A stretch of DNA of 64,000 nt from Allobosea robiniae. GTDB taxonomy: Bacteria > Pseudomonadota > Alphaproteobacteria > Rhizobiales > Beijerinckiaceae. A model generated the notes under the pieces. The model searched no databases. It saw nothing but the letters and a program-made list of their open reading frames with translations, and was not told the origin of the DNA. Where the stretch lies: the NCBI RefSeq assembly GCF_900102525.1, contig NZ_FNBZ01000003.1, positions 372,001 to 436,000 of the forward strand, written 5' to 3'. A program made the translations under genes and the position numbers. This document shows positions 9,085 to 17,933 of this stretch, piece after piece (position 1 is the first letter of the stretch; each line of letters begins with the position of its first letter).

Positions 9085-10287
9085 ATGACCACGATCCCGC
9101 TGCAATCCGTCGCTCGCCGTCCGCTGATGCCGGTTCTGGCGGCGCTCAGCGTCGCGCATCTGCTGAACGATCTCGTCCAGTCGATGATCCCGGCGCTCTA
9201 TCCGCTGTTCAAGGAGAACTATCAGCTCGATTTCGTGCAGATCGGGCTGATCACGCTCGCCTTCCAGGTCACGTCTTCGCTGCTGCAGCCGATCCTCGGC
9301 TTCGTCACCGACCGCAAGCCCTGGCCCTATGCGATGGTCGCCGGCATGTGCTCGACGCTGGCGGGCCTCCTGATGCTCTCCTTCGCCCATAGCTACGCCA
9401 TGGTTCTGCTCGCGGCGGGCCTGATCGGCCTTGGCTCGGCCGTGTTCCATCCGGAGGCGACGCGGATGGCGCGCCATGCCGCGGCCGGCCGTCAGGGCCT
9501 GGCGCAGGGCGTGTTCCAGGTCGGCGGCCATATCGGTTATTCCGTCGGCCCGCTGCTGGCGGCGGCGGTGGTAATGCCGCGCGGGCAGGAGAGCCTGTCC
9601 TGGTTCTCCGGCGTGGTGCTGGTGGCGATGCTGGTGATGGGCTGGCTCGGCGCGCGCTATTCCGCGATGCGGCGCGAGCAGAAATCGTCCTCGGCGCATG
9701 TCGAGGAAAGCGCCAGCCACGGCCTGCCGCATGGGCGCGTGCTGCTGGCGATGGCGGTGCTGGTCATGCTGCTGATCTCGAAGAACGGCTACACGGCGGC
9801 CTTCACCTCCTATTACACCTTCTACCTGATCGAGCGCTTCGGCATCGAGATCCAGCTCTCGCAGATCATGCTGTTCCTCTATCTCGTCGTCGGCGCCATC
9901 GGCGTGATCGTCGGCGGCATGATCGGCGACCGGATCGGCCGCGACCGGGTGATCTGGCTGTCGATCCTGGGTTCGCTGCCCTTCGCGCTGATGCTGCCCC
10001 ATGCCGACCTGTTCTGGACCGGCGTGCTCAGCATCGTCGTCTCCTTCATCATGTCGAGCGCCTTCTCCGCGATCCTGATCTACGCGATCGACCTCGTGCC
10101 GCACCGGGTCGGCCTCGTCGGCGGGCTGTTCTACGGCCTGTCCTTCGGCCTCGGCGGTGTCGCGGCGGCCGGCATCGGCCTGCTCGCCGACAAGATCGGC
10201 ATCATCGAGGTGTTCAAGATCTGCGCCTGGCTGCCGGCCTTCGGCTTGCTGACCTTCCTGCTGCCGAAGGGCGGCCGGCAGAGCTGA
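9085..10287 (+). CDS. MFS transporter, Fsr (fosmidomycin resistance)-like
   Basis: A 400-residue, 12-helix major facilitator. The N-terminal motif LSVAHLLNDLVQSMIPALYP and the LKENYxLxFxQIGLI-like stretch match the Fsr group of drug exporters. GFVTDRKPWP fills the loop 2-3 MFS signature. The ATG at 9085 (MTTIPLQ) is chosen over 8992 because the extra 31 residues are encoded by the flanking repeat. No regulator is adjacent. Substrate assignment to fosmidomycin or a similar compound is inference from family resemblance. Confidence 0.85.
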   Translation: MTTIPLQSVARRPLMPVLAALSVAHLLNDLVQSMIPALYPLFKENYQLDFVQIGLITLAFQVTSSLLQPILGFVTDRKPWPYAMVAGMCSTLAGLLMLSFAHSYAMVLLAAGLIGLGSAVFHPEATRMARHAAAGRQGLAQGVFQVGGHIGYSVGPLLAAAVVMPRGQESLSWFSGVVLVAMLVMGWLGARYSAMRREQKSSSAHVEESASHGLPHGRVLLAMAVLVMLLISKNGYTAAFTSYYTFYLIERFGIEIQLSQIMLFLYLVVGAIGVIVGGMIGDRIGRDRVIWLSILGSLPFALMLPHADLFWTGVLSIVVSFIMSSAFSAILIYAIDLVPHRVGLVGGLFYGLSFGLGGVAAAGIGLLADKIGIIEVFKICAWLPAFGLLTFLLPKGGRQS

Positions 10288-10312
10288 GCGGGACGGCTTT
10301 TCGTCGCTTATA

Positions 10313-10344
10313 TCAGGGCCGCCGACGACAGCCGGCGGCCCTGA
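10313..10344 (+). terminator. Strong GC hairpin after Fsr-like gene
   Basis: Eleven-base-pair perfect stem TCAGGGCCGCC / GGCGGCCCTGA with a 10-nt loop, 25 bp past the stop codon. Only a weak T-rich tail follows. Confidence 0.55.
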
Positions 10345-10422
10345 CGCATTGAACCCACATTCACGCGCTAGCGCTGGCCACTCCCCGGCCGGGTGCTGAC
10401 CGGCCGCTGCAGAGGTTGGCTG

Positions 10423-11661
10423 ATGCTGGTTCAGATCGGAACGCTGATCGCCGCGACGAGTCTGGTGCAGCTCGCGAACGGCTTCTTCAATACGTTCCTG
10501 TCGTTGCGCCTGACGCTCGAGGATTTCGGCCCGGCTGCGACCGGCATCGTGCTCAGCGCCTATTTCGTCGGCTTCACCATCGGCGCGGTGTCGAGCGGCG
10601 GGGTGATCCAGCGCGTCGGCCATATTCGCGCCTATACGGCCTTCGCCGGGCTGGTCGTGGTCGCGACCGCGTTGATGCCGCTCTGGACGTCGGCACTGGT
10701 CTGGGCCACCTGCCGGATGGTGATCGGCATCGGCTGCGTCGGGCTCTTCGTGACGACGGAGAGCTGGCTCAACGCCAAGGCGATGCCGGACCAACGCGGT
10801 CGCATCTTCTCGACCTATATGGTCGGAACCTTCGTGGCGCTGGCGATCGGCCAGCTTGCGGTGGCCGGGCTCACGATCCAGGCGGCGGGGGCGTTCCAGG
10901 TCGTCATCGCGCTCTTCGCGCTGGCTCTGGTCATGGTCAGCACGACGCGGGCGGAAGCGCCTGGCCTCAAGCCTGAGGCGAAGCTGCGCTACGGCGAGCT
11001 CTCCCTGCAGGCCCCGATCTCGGTCGTCGGCTGCGTGGTCAGCGGCATCGTGACCAGCGCCTTCTACGCGCTGGTGCCGGCCTGGATGCTCAGCAACGGC
11101 GCGCCGCAGCAGACGATCGCACTGTTCATGCTGGTCGCGGTGCTGGGCGGGCTCGCCTTCCAGGTGCCGGTCGGGCGCCTGTCGGACCGGAACGACCGCC
11201 GCCTCGTGCTGGCAGGGTTGGCGGTCGGCTATGCGGTGGCCGTGATCCTGCTGGTGGCGATGCCGCGCTCGCTCCTCGCGGTGCTGCCGGTGGCGGCGCT
11301 GCTCGGCGGCTTCATGTCGACGCTCTATCCGGTCTGCGTCGCCCATGCGCTCGACCGCATGCCGGCCGACCGGGTGGTTGCGGTCAGCGGACGATTGATC
11401 CTGGTCAGCGGCTTCGGCTCGGCGCTCGGGCCTCTGGTCGGTGCGGGCATCATGGCGCGCTTCGACATCGACGGGCTGCTCTATTTCATGGCGGCGATCG
11501 CGCTCGTGCTCGCGGGTTTCGCCGGTCTGCGGATGCGGATGCGCGAGGCTCCGGACAAGGTCGAGCGGCCCTTCGAAGTCATCGACCCGCTCAATCCGGG
11601 GATCACGCAGACGCCCGAGGCGACGGAGCTCGACGGCACGCCCCGTCCCGCCATGGCCTGA
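10423..11661 (+). CDS. MFS transporter, YcaD-like
   Basis: A 412-residue, 12-helix major facilitator. The LANGFFNTFLSLRL start, the GVIQRVGHIRAY loop, ESWLNAKA in helix 4-5 and PVGRLSDRNDRR in the central MFS loop resemble the YcaD subgroup. The ATG at 10423 has AGAGG about 9 nt upstream and is preferred over the GTG at 10393. It follows the Fsr-like gene on the same strand, but a hairpin at 10313 separates the two transcripts. The substrate is unknown. Confidence 0.8.
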   Translation: MLVQIGTLIAATSLVQLANGFFNTFLSLRLTLEDFGPAATGIVLSAYFVGFTIGAVSSGGVIQRVGHIRAYTAFAGLVVVATALMPLWTSALVWATCRMVIGIGCVGLFVTTESWLNAKAMPDQRGRIFSTYMVGTFVALAIGQLAVAGLTIQAAGAFQVVIALFALALVMVSTTRAEAPGLKPEAKLRYGELSLQAPISVVGCVVSGIVTSAFYALVPAWMLSNGAPQQTIALFMLVAVLGGLAFQVPVGRLSDRNDRRLVLAGLAVGYAVAVILLVAMPRSLLAVLPVAALLGGFMSTLYPVCVAHALDRMPADRVVAVSGRLILVSGFGSALGPLVGAGIMARFDIDGLLYFMAAIALVLAGFAGLRMRMREAPDKVERPFEVIDPLNPGITQTPEATELDGTPRPAMA

Positions 11662-11672
11662 CCGAAAAGCAG

Positions 11673-11699
11673 ACCGCCGCCCGTTGCCGGGCGGCGGTC
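11673..11699 (-). terminator. Bidirectional terminator between MFS gene and phbB
   Basis: Perfect 12-bp stem GACCGCCGCCCG / CGGGCGGCGGTC with loop TTG-C sized. Read on the minus strand it is followed by CTGCTTTT, so it mainly ends the phbB transcript. Confidence 0.75.
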
Positions 11700-11730
11700 C
11701 CAAATGCTCGATAGGGTATGACTGGCTCGC

Positions 11731-12456
11731 TCAGGCCATGTATTGGCCGCCATTGGCGGAGAGGGTCGAGCCGGTGATGAAGCCGGCATCGTCACCCGCC
11801 AGGAACACCACGGCCCGTGCGATCTCCTCGGGCTCGCCAAGGCGGCCGACCGGGATATGCGGCAGGATCGACTTCTCGATCACGGCCGGGTCGATCGCCT
11901 TGACCATCTCGGTCGCGATATAGCCGGGGCAGATCGCATTCACCGTGATGCCGGCGCGCGCGCCTTCCTGGGCCAGAGCCTTGACGAAGCCGATATCGCC
12001 GGCCTTGGCGGCGGAGTAGTTGACCTGCCCCATCTGGCCCTTCTGGCCGTTGATCGAGGAGATGCAGATGACGCGGCCGAACTTGCGGGCGCGCATGCCT
12101 TCCCAGACCGGGCGGGTCATGTTGAACAGCGAGTTCAGATTGGTGTTGATCACCGCGTCCCACTGCTCCTTGGTCATCTTGTGGAACATGCCGTCGCGGG
12201 TGATGCCGGCGTTGTTGACCAGGATATCGACCGGCCCGAGATCGGCCTCGACCTTGGCGATGCCGGCGACGCAGGAATCATAGTCCGAGACGTCCCATTT
12301 ATAGGTCTTGATGCCGGTCTCGGCGGTGAATTTGGCCGCGGCCTCGTCATTGCCGGCATAGCTCGCCGCGACGCTGTAGCCGGCCGCCTTCAGACCCTTC
12401 GAGATCGCCGCGCCGATGCCGCGCGAGCCACCCGTAACCAATGCCACCTTCGCCAT
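11731..12456 (-). CDS. phbB: Acetoacetyl-CoA reductase
   Basis: An NADPH-dependent short-chain dehydrogenase that reduces acetoacetyl-CoA to (R)-3-hydroxybutyryl-CoA for polyhydroxybutyrate. The 241 residues show TGGSRGIG (cofactor loop, residues 8-15), NNAG at 81-84, the catalytic Ser133/134, Tyr147 and Lys151 (NYSAAK) and the PhbB-typical VNYSAAKAGDIGF. It is the last gene of a phbA, DUF1737 gene, phbB unit on the minus strand, followed by a strong terminator. Confidence 0.95.
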   Translation of the reverse strand: MAKVALVTGGSRGIGAAISKGLKAAGYSVAASYAGNDEAAAKFTAETGIKTYKWDVSDYDSCVAGIAKVEADLGPVDILVNNAGITRDGMFHKMTKEQWDAVINTNLNSLFNMTRPVWEGMRARKFGRVICISSINGQKGQMGQVNYSAAKAGDIGFVKALAQEGARAGITVNAICPGYIATEMVKAIDPAVIEKSILPHIPVGRLGEPEEIARAVVFLAGDDAGFITGSTLSANGGQYMA

Positions 12457-12498
12457 AGGCCAGTCTCCCTTTCAGATGATCCCTGCGGCGTTTCGCCG

Positions 12499-12714
12499 TT
12501 ATTGTTCAGATAGTTCCAGGGTGGGCGCGTAGGCCGCGTCCACGTCCTTGATGATGGCCTGGCCACAGATGACCCGGCCCTGGACCGCGTCGAAGGTCAG
12601 GGTGGGCTGGCCGTAGAGCGACCAGCCGAGGCTCAGCGCTTCGGAGACCCGATGACAGAAGGAGGCGTCATCGGGGCCGGTGAGATAGCGGTAGAGCGTC
12701 GTGCGCTTCGCCAT
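12499..12714 (-). CDS. DUF1737 small protein in the PHA operon
   Basis: A 71-residue soluble protein with YRYLTGPDDASFCHRV and SLGWSLYGQP, the conserved core of DUF1737. The function of the domain is unknown. It sits 19 nt after phbA and 42 nt before phbB on the same strand, so it is very likely co-transcribed with them. The position suggests a part in PHA metabolism, but this is only context. The short length and ATG at 12714 fit the family. Confidence 0.8.
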   Translation of the reverse strand: MAKRTTLYRYLTGPDDASFCHRVSEALSLGWSLYGQPTLTFDAVQGRVICGQAIIKDVDAAYAPTLELSEQ

Positions 12715-12733
12715 GGGCTGTGAGGCGCTTGTC

Positions 12734-13912
12734 TCAGCGCTCCACGGCCATGGCGACGCCCATGCCGCCGCCGATGCAGAGCGTGGCGAGGCCCTTCTTG
12801 GCGTCGCGCTTGGCCATCTCGTGCAGCAGCGTCACCAGCACGCGGGCGCCCGACGCACCGATCGGATGGCCGATCGCGATCGCACCGCCGTTGACGTTGA
12901 CGATGTCCGGGTTCCAGCCGAGGTCCTTGTTGACCGCCAGCGCCTGCGCCGCAAAGGCCTCGTTGGCCTCGACGAGATCGAGATCGCCGACCTTCCAGCC
13001 GGCCTTCTCAAGCGCCTTGCGGGTCGAGGGGATCGGGCCGGTGCCCATGATCTGCGGGTCGACGCCGGCCGTCGCCCAGGAGGCGATGCGGGCGAGCGGG
13101 GTCAGGCCGCGGCGGGCCGCTTCCTTGGCCGTCATGATGACCAGCGCGGCGGCGCCGTCATTGAGGCCGGACGCGTTGCCGGCGGTCACCGTGCCGTCCT
13201 TCGAGAAGGCGGGCCGGAGCTTGGCCATGGCCTCGACCGTGGCGCCGTGGCGCGGATACTCGTCGCTGTCGACGACGATGTCGCCCTTGCGGGTCGAGAT
13301 GGTGACCGGCGCGATCTCGTCCTTGAACCTGCCGGCCTTCTGGGCGGCCTCGGCCTTGTTCTGCGAGGCGACGGCGAAGCGGTCCTGCTCCTCGCGGCTG
13401 ATCTGGTACTTGGTCGCGACGTTCTCGGCGGTGGTCCCCATGTGATAGCCGTGGAAGGCGTCCCAGAGGCCGTCCTTGATCATCGTGTCGGTGAACTTGA
13501 CGTCGCCCATCTTGGTGCCGGCGCGCATATAGGCGGCGTGCGGGGCGAGCGACATCGACTCCATGCCGCCGGCGACGATGATGTCGGCATCGCCGTTGGC
13601 GATCTGCTGCAGGCCGATGGCGACGGTGCGCAGGCCCGAGCCGCAGAGCTGGTTGAGGCCCCAGGCGGTCTTCTCCTGCGGGATGCCCGCGGCCATCGCG
13701 GCCTGGCGAGCCGGGTTCTGGCCCTGGCCGGCGGCGAGCACCTGGCCGAGCACGACCTCGTCGACCTCGGCCGCTTCGACCTTGGCGCGGCGCAGGGCTT
13801 CCTTGATCGCGACGGCGCCGAGATCATGGGCGGGAGTGTTGGCAAAAGCGCCGCTGAAGGCGCCGACCGCAGTGCGGGCCGCACCGACGATCACGATATC
13901 CGAATCTGCCAT
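12734..13912 (-). CDS. phbA: Acetyl-CoA acetyltransferase (beta-ketothiolase)
   Basis: It condenses two acetyl-CoA to acetoacetyl-CoA, the first step of polyhydroxybutyrate synthesis. The 392-residue biosynthetic thiolase has the nucleophile Cys90 in [26 protein letters not shown] (catalytic His) and the C-terminal CIGGGMG with the second catalytic Cys. The start at 13912 ([14 protein letters not shown]) is family-typical and has AGGATACCTCTC-type purines upstream. It is first in the phbA, DUF1737, phbB unit and divergent from phaR. Confidence 0.95.
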   Translation of the reverse strand: MADSDIVIVGAARTAVGAFSGAFANTPAHDLGAVAIKEALRRAKVEAAEVDEVVLGQVLAAGQGQNPARQAAMAAGIPQEKTAWGLNQLCGSGLRTVAIGLQQIANGDADIIVAGGMESMSLAPHAAYMRAGTKMGDVKFTDTMIKDGLWDAFHGYHMGTTAENVATKYQISREEQDRFAVASQNKAEAAQKAGRFKDEIAPVTISTRKGDIVVDSDEYPRHGATVEAMAKLRPAFSKDGTVTAGNASGLNDGAAALVIMTAKEAARRGLTPLARIASWATAGVDPQIMGTGPIPSTRKALEKAGWKVGDLDLVEANEAFAAQALAVNKDLGWNPDIVNVNGGAIAIGHPIGASGARVLVTLLHEMAKRDAKKGLATLCIGGGMGVAMAVER

Positions 13913-14219
13913 GAGAGGTATCCTCGCTTTGTTGTTGCGGCTGCACCGCTCCCGCCGGCCCAACCGTTCCCCGCCACCTTCGAAGCCTGCCGCGACGCCG
14001 TCAAGACAGGCGAGAGGCTAAATCGACCGAGGCATCTTCACCGAGGTGACGCAAGGGAGGGGCTATCGCTGTGGTTGCAGGGCCTTCGGTGGTTTTTTGC
14101 AGCGCCCGCTCAAAGAGCTTGCGGTGCAGCACCGACAGGCTATCGTCGCGTCATGGGAGACCGTTTCGCCGAGCACGCCGGAACCACTGGCGGCCGCGGA
14201 TCAACGTCAAGCAGGACCG
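13913..14219. promoter_or_regulatory. phbA-phaR divergent intergenic region
   Basis: The 307 bp between two divergent PHA genes must hold both promoters. It contains several TGC and GCA half-elements (GGCTGCACC near 13940, GGTTGCAGGG near 14073, TTTTGCAGCG near 14096, GGTGCAGC near 14123). PhaR repressors of the Rhodobacter/Paracoccus type bind TGC-rich DNA with CTGC/GCAG elements, so autoregulation is plausible, but no clear palindrome stands out. No gene is seen in it. Confidence 0.35.
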
Positions 14220-14822
14220 ATGGCCAGCGACAAAGAACCGACCGTCATCAAGAAATACGCCAACCGGCGTCTCTATCATACGGGCACCAGCTCCTATGTG
14301 ACCCTGGAGGATCTCGCCGGGCTCGTGCGCTCGGGCGAGGATTTCGTCGTCTATGACGCCAAGTCAGGCGAGGACATCACCCGCTCGGTGCTGGCGCAGA
14401 TCATCTTCGACGAGGAAGCCAAGGACGGGCAGAACCTGCTGCCGATCGCGTTCCTGCGTCAGCTCATCCGCCTGTACGGCGACAGCATGCAGGCGCTGGT
14501 GCCGCGCTACCTGGAATTCTCGATGGAGAACTTCACGCAGGAGCAGAGCAAGTTCCGCGAGCAGATGACCAAGGCCTTCGGCGGAACGGCCTTCAGCGGC
14601 AACGCGCTCGACGCCATCCAGGCGCAGACGCGGGCGAACATGCAGATCTTCCAGGAAGCCTTCCGGCTGTTCAACCCGTTTACCGCGGTGGCGCAGGCCA
14701 AGCAGGAAGCAGCCGCCGGCGCGAAGCCCGCGGCGGAAGCCGGCAGCGGCGATCTCGGCGATCTCAAGCGCGAGCTCAACGAGATGCGCGAGCGCCTGGA
14801 CAAGCTGTCGCGCTCGCGCTGA
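14220..14822 (+). CDS. phaR: Polyhydroxyalkanoate synthesis repressor PhaR
   Basis: A cytosolic DNA- and PHB-binding repressor that controls phasin and PHA genes. The 200-residue protein opens with IKKYANRRLYHTGTSSYVTL, the PHB accumulation regulatory N-domain, followed by the DUF-type repeat region (QNLLPIAFLRQLI and NFTQEQSKFREQM) and an Ala/Glu-rich C-terminus ending in a coiled coil (residues 180-198). The ATG at 14220 gives the canonical MASDKEPTVIKKYANRRLY start; upstream in-frame codons are not family-like. It is divergent from phbA. Confidence 0.95.
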   Translation: MASDKEPTVIKKYANRRLYHTGTSSYVTLEDLAGLVRSGEDFVVYDAKSGEDITRSVLAQIIFDEEAKDGQNLLPIAFLRQLIRLYGDSMQALVPRYLEFSMENFTQEQSKFREQMTKAFGGTAFSGNALDAIQAQTRANMQIFQEAFRLFNPFTAVAQAKQEAAAGAKPAAEAGSGDLGDLKRELNEMRERLDKLSRSR

Positions 14823-14846
14823 GGCGCTTTTTGACGATCTTGAACC

Positions 14847-14870
14847 CGCGTCCCGCAGAAGCGGGATGCG
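14847..14870. terminator. Hairpin between convergent phaR and autotransporter genes
   Basis: Ten-base-pair stem CGCGTCCCGC / GCGGGATGCG with one G-U pair and an AGAA loop, followed by GTTTCT on the plus strand. It lies between two stop codons and probably acts for both. Confidence 0.6.
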
Positions 14871-14874
14871 GTTT

Positions 14875-17739
14875 CTACCAGCCGATCCTGATCCCGGCCC
14901 GCCCGGTGATGCTGTGGCTGTCGGCGAAATGGGCCAGGCTGGTCTGGGCCTCGACCTCGCCATAGAGCGCATAGCGGCCGGTTTCGTATTTCGCGCCGAG
15001 GCCGAGCCCACCCCAGAGCCGCTCTTCGCGGCTGGTTAGTGGCGTGCCGGCGAGATTTGCCGTCGTCCCGTCAAGGAATTCGTAGCGCAGGTTCGCGATG
15101 CCGTAGAGCGAGGCATTGACCTGCCGCCCCGCATCGTCGCGCCAGCTTCGCCGATAGTCGGCGGACAGGCCGAGCCGCCCGCGCAGGCTGTCGCCGTCGC
15201 CCAGGACTACGCGGGCGCCGAACGGATCGATGAAGCTGTCGGCGTCGATATGCGCGTAAGTCAGCTGGGCCTGCGGCGTCAGCGACCAGCCGTCCGACAG
15301 CGTGATGCGCTGCCCCAGTTCGAGCCCCAGCGCGTAGCCGAAGCCGGCCTTGCCCTTGGCGAGCTGGCGCCCGGCCGTCGTGGAGGACAGGTCGCTGTCG
15401 AACCAGTTGAGCTTCGTCTGCGCGTCGGCATAGAAGCCCGTCGCGCCATACCATGTCAGCGCCCCGCCGAAGCCGCTGCCCGCGGCCTTGATCCTGCCGC
15501 GGCCGAAGACCGAGGCGATATCGGCCAGCGCCTCGTCATGATGCAGCGAGACGCCGCCGACCAGCGTGCCGGCGTCATCAGCGAAAACCTGCCCGTCGGC
15601 GCCAGCCTGCAGGCGCCAGCTATCGATCATGTAGCTCGTGCCGGTCGTCGAGAAGCCCGGCGTGACGCGGCTATGGGCTGCATCGATGCGGGCCCAGATC
15701 GCACGGCCCGCCGCGTTCGACGTGTCGCCTGTCCGGCCGTCGAGGCGCTCGCCGACGCGCTGACGCAGGGTCTGGAGCTCATTCAGGCTCTGCAGGACCT
15801 GGCCATAGGCTTCATAGAGAGGCGTTCCCGGCTGGTAGATCGGGCCGATGACGGTTGGACCTGTCGATGGCGAGGTGGGAGTGGGCGGCGCCATATAGGC
15901 CGAACGCAGGTACCAGTCGCCATCGTTCGGGGTGCTGATGCCGTTCTTCTGCAAGCTGTAGGCATAGGCGCCGGCGACCACGGCCTGCTGCCCCTGGAAG
16001 ACGGTGTTGCCCTGGAGCGTGAAGACGCCGTTCGAGGCTCCGGCGACATCGACGACCTTGATGCCCTCGACGGTCGGCGCCCCGGCGCCGCCCTGGTTCA
16101 GCACCGTCACGAGGGTCGATCCCGCCGTGCTGCCGGTGATGACGAGGCGGTCGGACGGCGAGGCATCGCCGCCGAGCACGGTTTCGATCTCGAGCCTGCC
16201 GCCATTGCCGAGATAGTCGCCGTTGATCGTCAACGTGCCGATCGAATTGCCCGGCGCGATGGTGCCGCCCGGCTGGTTGATCGTGGCGCCGACCGTGCCG
16301 ATGCCCTGCAGGCGGCCGCCGATGACCTCCATCGTCCCGCCGAGAATGCCGTTCACGGCGAGCGTGCCGGCCAGCACGCTGCCGGCCCCGGTGAAGGTCG
16401 AGCCGCTGTCGCCGGTCAGCTCCAGCTTGCCGGCGCCATCCTTGATCAGCGCGCCCGCGCCGGTGAAGCTGGGAGACATGCCGATATCATGGCCATCCGT
16501 GTCGATGACGAGGCCGTTCGCGCCGATGGCAATGGTGCGCGTGTCGAAACCTGCGAAGAAGCCGGAATTGTCGGATGTGGCGCGCAGCAGGCCACCGTCG
16601 AAGGTGACGCTGACCGCGCCATCGCCTCCGAAGATCCCGCCGGTTTCCAGAACGCCGCGATTGCTCGTGGAGCCCTGTAGCAGCAGCGTCCCGCTGGCCC
16701 CCGAGGCGCTGCCGAGCAGGACACCGCCTTCGGCGCGGACGAGCCCGCCATTCTCGACCGTCAGCGAACCGGTTCCGACATTGCCGATGGTGAGGTTGTA
16801 TGGCGACATCGACCATTTCGAGCCCGTGCCCGTGACGGTGACGGTGCCGGTGTTGTTGGCGCCGATATAGCCCTGATTGCTGGTGGCGATTGCGCCATCC
16901 TCGATGCGCAAGGTGCCCACGTCGAAGCTGCCGACAGTCAATTGGCCGGCATTGTTCCAGGCCGTGCCCGCGCCGGTGAGCACGACATTGCCCTGACCGC
17001 TGCTGCCGACGAGGCCGTCCGCGCTCGAAACCGTCGCGCCGCCCTCGGCACGCAGGGTTCCGGCGCCGTACAGGCCGACGGTCAGCCGGCTGCTGTTCTG
17101 CCAGGAGGAGCCCGATCCGCTGACCAGTGCGTTGCCGCCGCCGCTGATGTTGCCGTTGATGCTTGAAACCCGGCCGCCAGCCAGGACGTTCAGCGTTCCC
17201 GCGCCATTGTAGCCGACATGGAGATCACCGGCGTTGGTCCATGTCGAGGCGCTGCCGCCGCTGCCGATCCCCGAAACCGTGACGGTGCCCTGGCTGCCGA
17301 GGTCAGCGGCGATGTAGGCGGTCAGGTTGCTGACCGTGCCGCCACCCAGAATGCTCAGGGAGCCGGTCCCGGACTGCCCGATGACGAGATCACCCGCGTT
17401 GGCCCAGGTGGACGCGTTGCCACTGCCGTCGGTACCCGAGGCCGTGACCGTGCCGTTGCTGCCCGCGCCATAGCCGATGGTACCCAAATCATTCGTCACG
17501 GTTCCGCCGGCCGTGATGTCGAGCTGGCCGAGGCCGGCATCGCCGACCGTGAGGTCGCTGCCGACCGTCCAGTTCGGTGACTGGGCGGGGCCCGGATTCA
17601 GATCGCCGCTGCCCGTGACCGATTGCGCGTGCGCCGGAAAGCTGTTGGCGCAGGCCAGTGCGGCGAGCGCGGTCGAGAGCAGCAGAGCTTGGCGACAATT
17701 GCGAGCGGCAATCGCGCTCTTCGTCACTCGTCTCGTCAA
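14875..17739 (-). CDS. Type Va autotransporter with W-repeat passenger
   Basis: A 954-residue secreted outer-membrane protein. An extended signal peptide ends near residue 38 (FPAHAQ). The passenger starts with about six modules of 46-55 residues, each opening with Trp and containing a (D/Q/R)L-x-(V/I)G and G-(T/S)L pattern, a beta-helix design. The C-terminal 270 residues (from about 685) form the autotransporter barrel, ending in Trp (RAGIRIGW). A linker rich in Pro and Thr (PPTPTSPSTGP) precedes the barrel. The TTG at 17739 has a GGGGGG-type ribosome site; a GTG at 17727 is an alternative. Passenger activity is unknown. Confidence 0.85.
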   Translation of the reverse strand: MTRRVTKSAIAARNCRQALLLSTALAALACANSFPAHAQSVTGSGDLNPGPAQSPNWTVGSDLTVGDAGLGQLDITAGGTVTNDLGTIGYGAGSNGTVTASGTDGSGNASTWANAGDLVIGQSGTGSLSILGGGTVSNLTAYIAADLGSQGTVTVSGIGSGGSASTWTNAGDLHVGYNGAGTLNVLAGGRVSSINGNISGGGNALVSGSGSSWQNSSRLTVGLYGAGTLRAEGGATVSSADGLVGSSGQGNVVLTGAGTAWNNAGQLTVGSFDVGTLRIEDGAIATSNQGYIGANNTGTVTVTGTGSKWSMSPYNLTIGNVGTGSLTVENGGLVRAEGGVLLGSASGASGTLLLQGSTSNRGVLETGGIFGGDGAVSVTFDGGLLRATSDNSGFFAGFDTRTIAIGANGLVIDTDGHDIGMSPSFTGAGALIKDGAGKLELTGDSGSTFTGAGSVLAGTLAVNGILGGTMEVIGGRLQGIGTVGATINQPGGTIAPGNSIGTLTINGDYLGNGGRLEIETVLGGDASPSDRLVITGSTAGSTLVTVLNQGGAGAPTVEGIKVVDVAGASNGVFTLQGNTVFQGQQAVVAGAYAYSLQKNGISTPNDGDWYLRSAYMAPPTPTSPSTGPTVIGPIYQPGTPLYEAYGQVLQSLNELQTLRQRVGERLDGRTGDTSNAAGRAIWARIDAAHSRVTPGFSTTGTSYMIDSWRLQAGADGQVFADDAGTLVGGVSLHHDEALADIASVFGRGRIKAAGSGFGGALTWYGATGFYADAQTKLNWFDSDLSSTTAGRQLAKGKAGFGYALGLELGQRITLSDGWSLTPQAQLTYAHIDADSFIDPFGARVVLGDGDSLRGRLGLSADYRRSWRDDAGRQVNASLYGIANLRYEFLDGTTANLAGTPLTSREERLWGGLGLGAKYETGRYALYGEVEAQTSLAHFADSHSITGRAGIRIGW

Positions 17740-17933
17740 TTTTCAGCCCCCCGGCCGATGGTGTCTCAACGTCGCCTTGCGCGATGGGTCCAGCGCCTAT
17801 TTCACCTGTTCAACGACGAATCAGCCACGGCACGAGCCGATAGATTGCTGTCCGCAGGTTAAGTGACAGTAACGAATTGGGCTCGCGTCGAGGCGGCCGC
17901 TCGGAAACGAGGGAAGGCTCGCGAGCGCCTGCC

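Noticed and set aside
8932..11703. A 923-codon open frame on the minus strand across both MFS genes
   Set aside because: It is antisense to two clear MFS proteins, rich in Arg, His, Asp and Gln as expected of a GC-rich shadow frame, and has no domain.
16800..17600. Repeated short segments as a possible CRISPR array
   Set aside because: The repeats are codons of the Trp-led passenger modules of the autotransporter, imperfect and not evenly spaced like CRISPR repeats.
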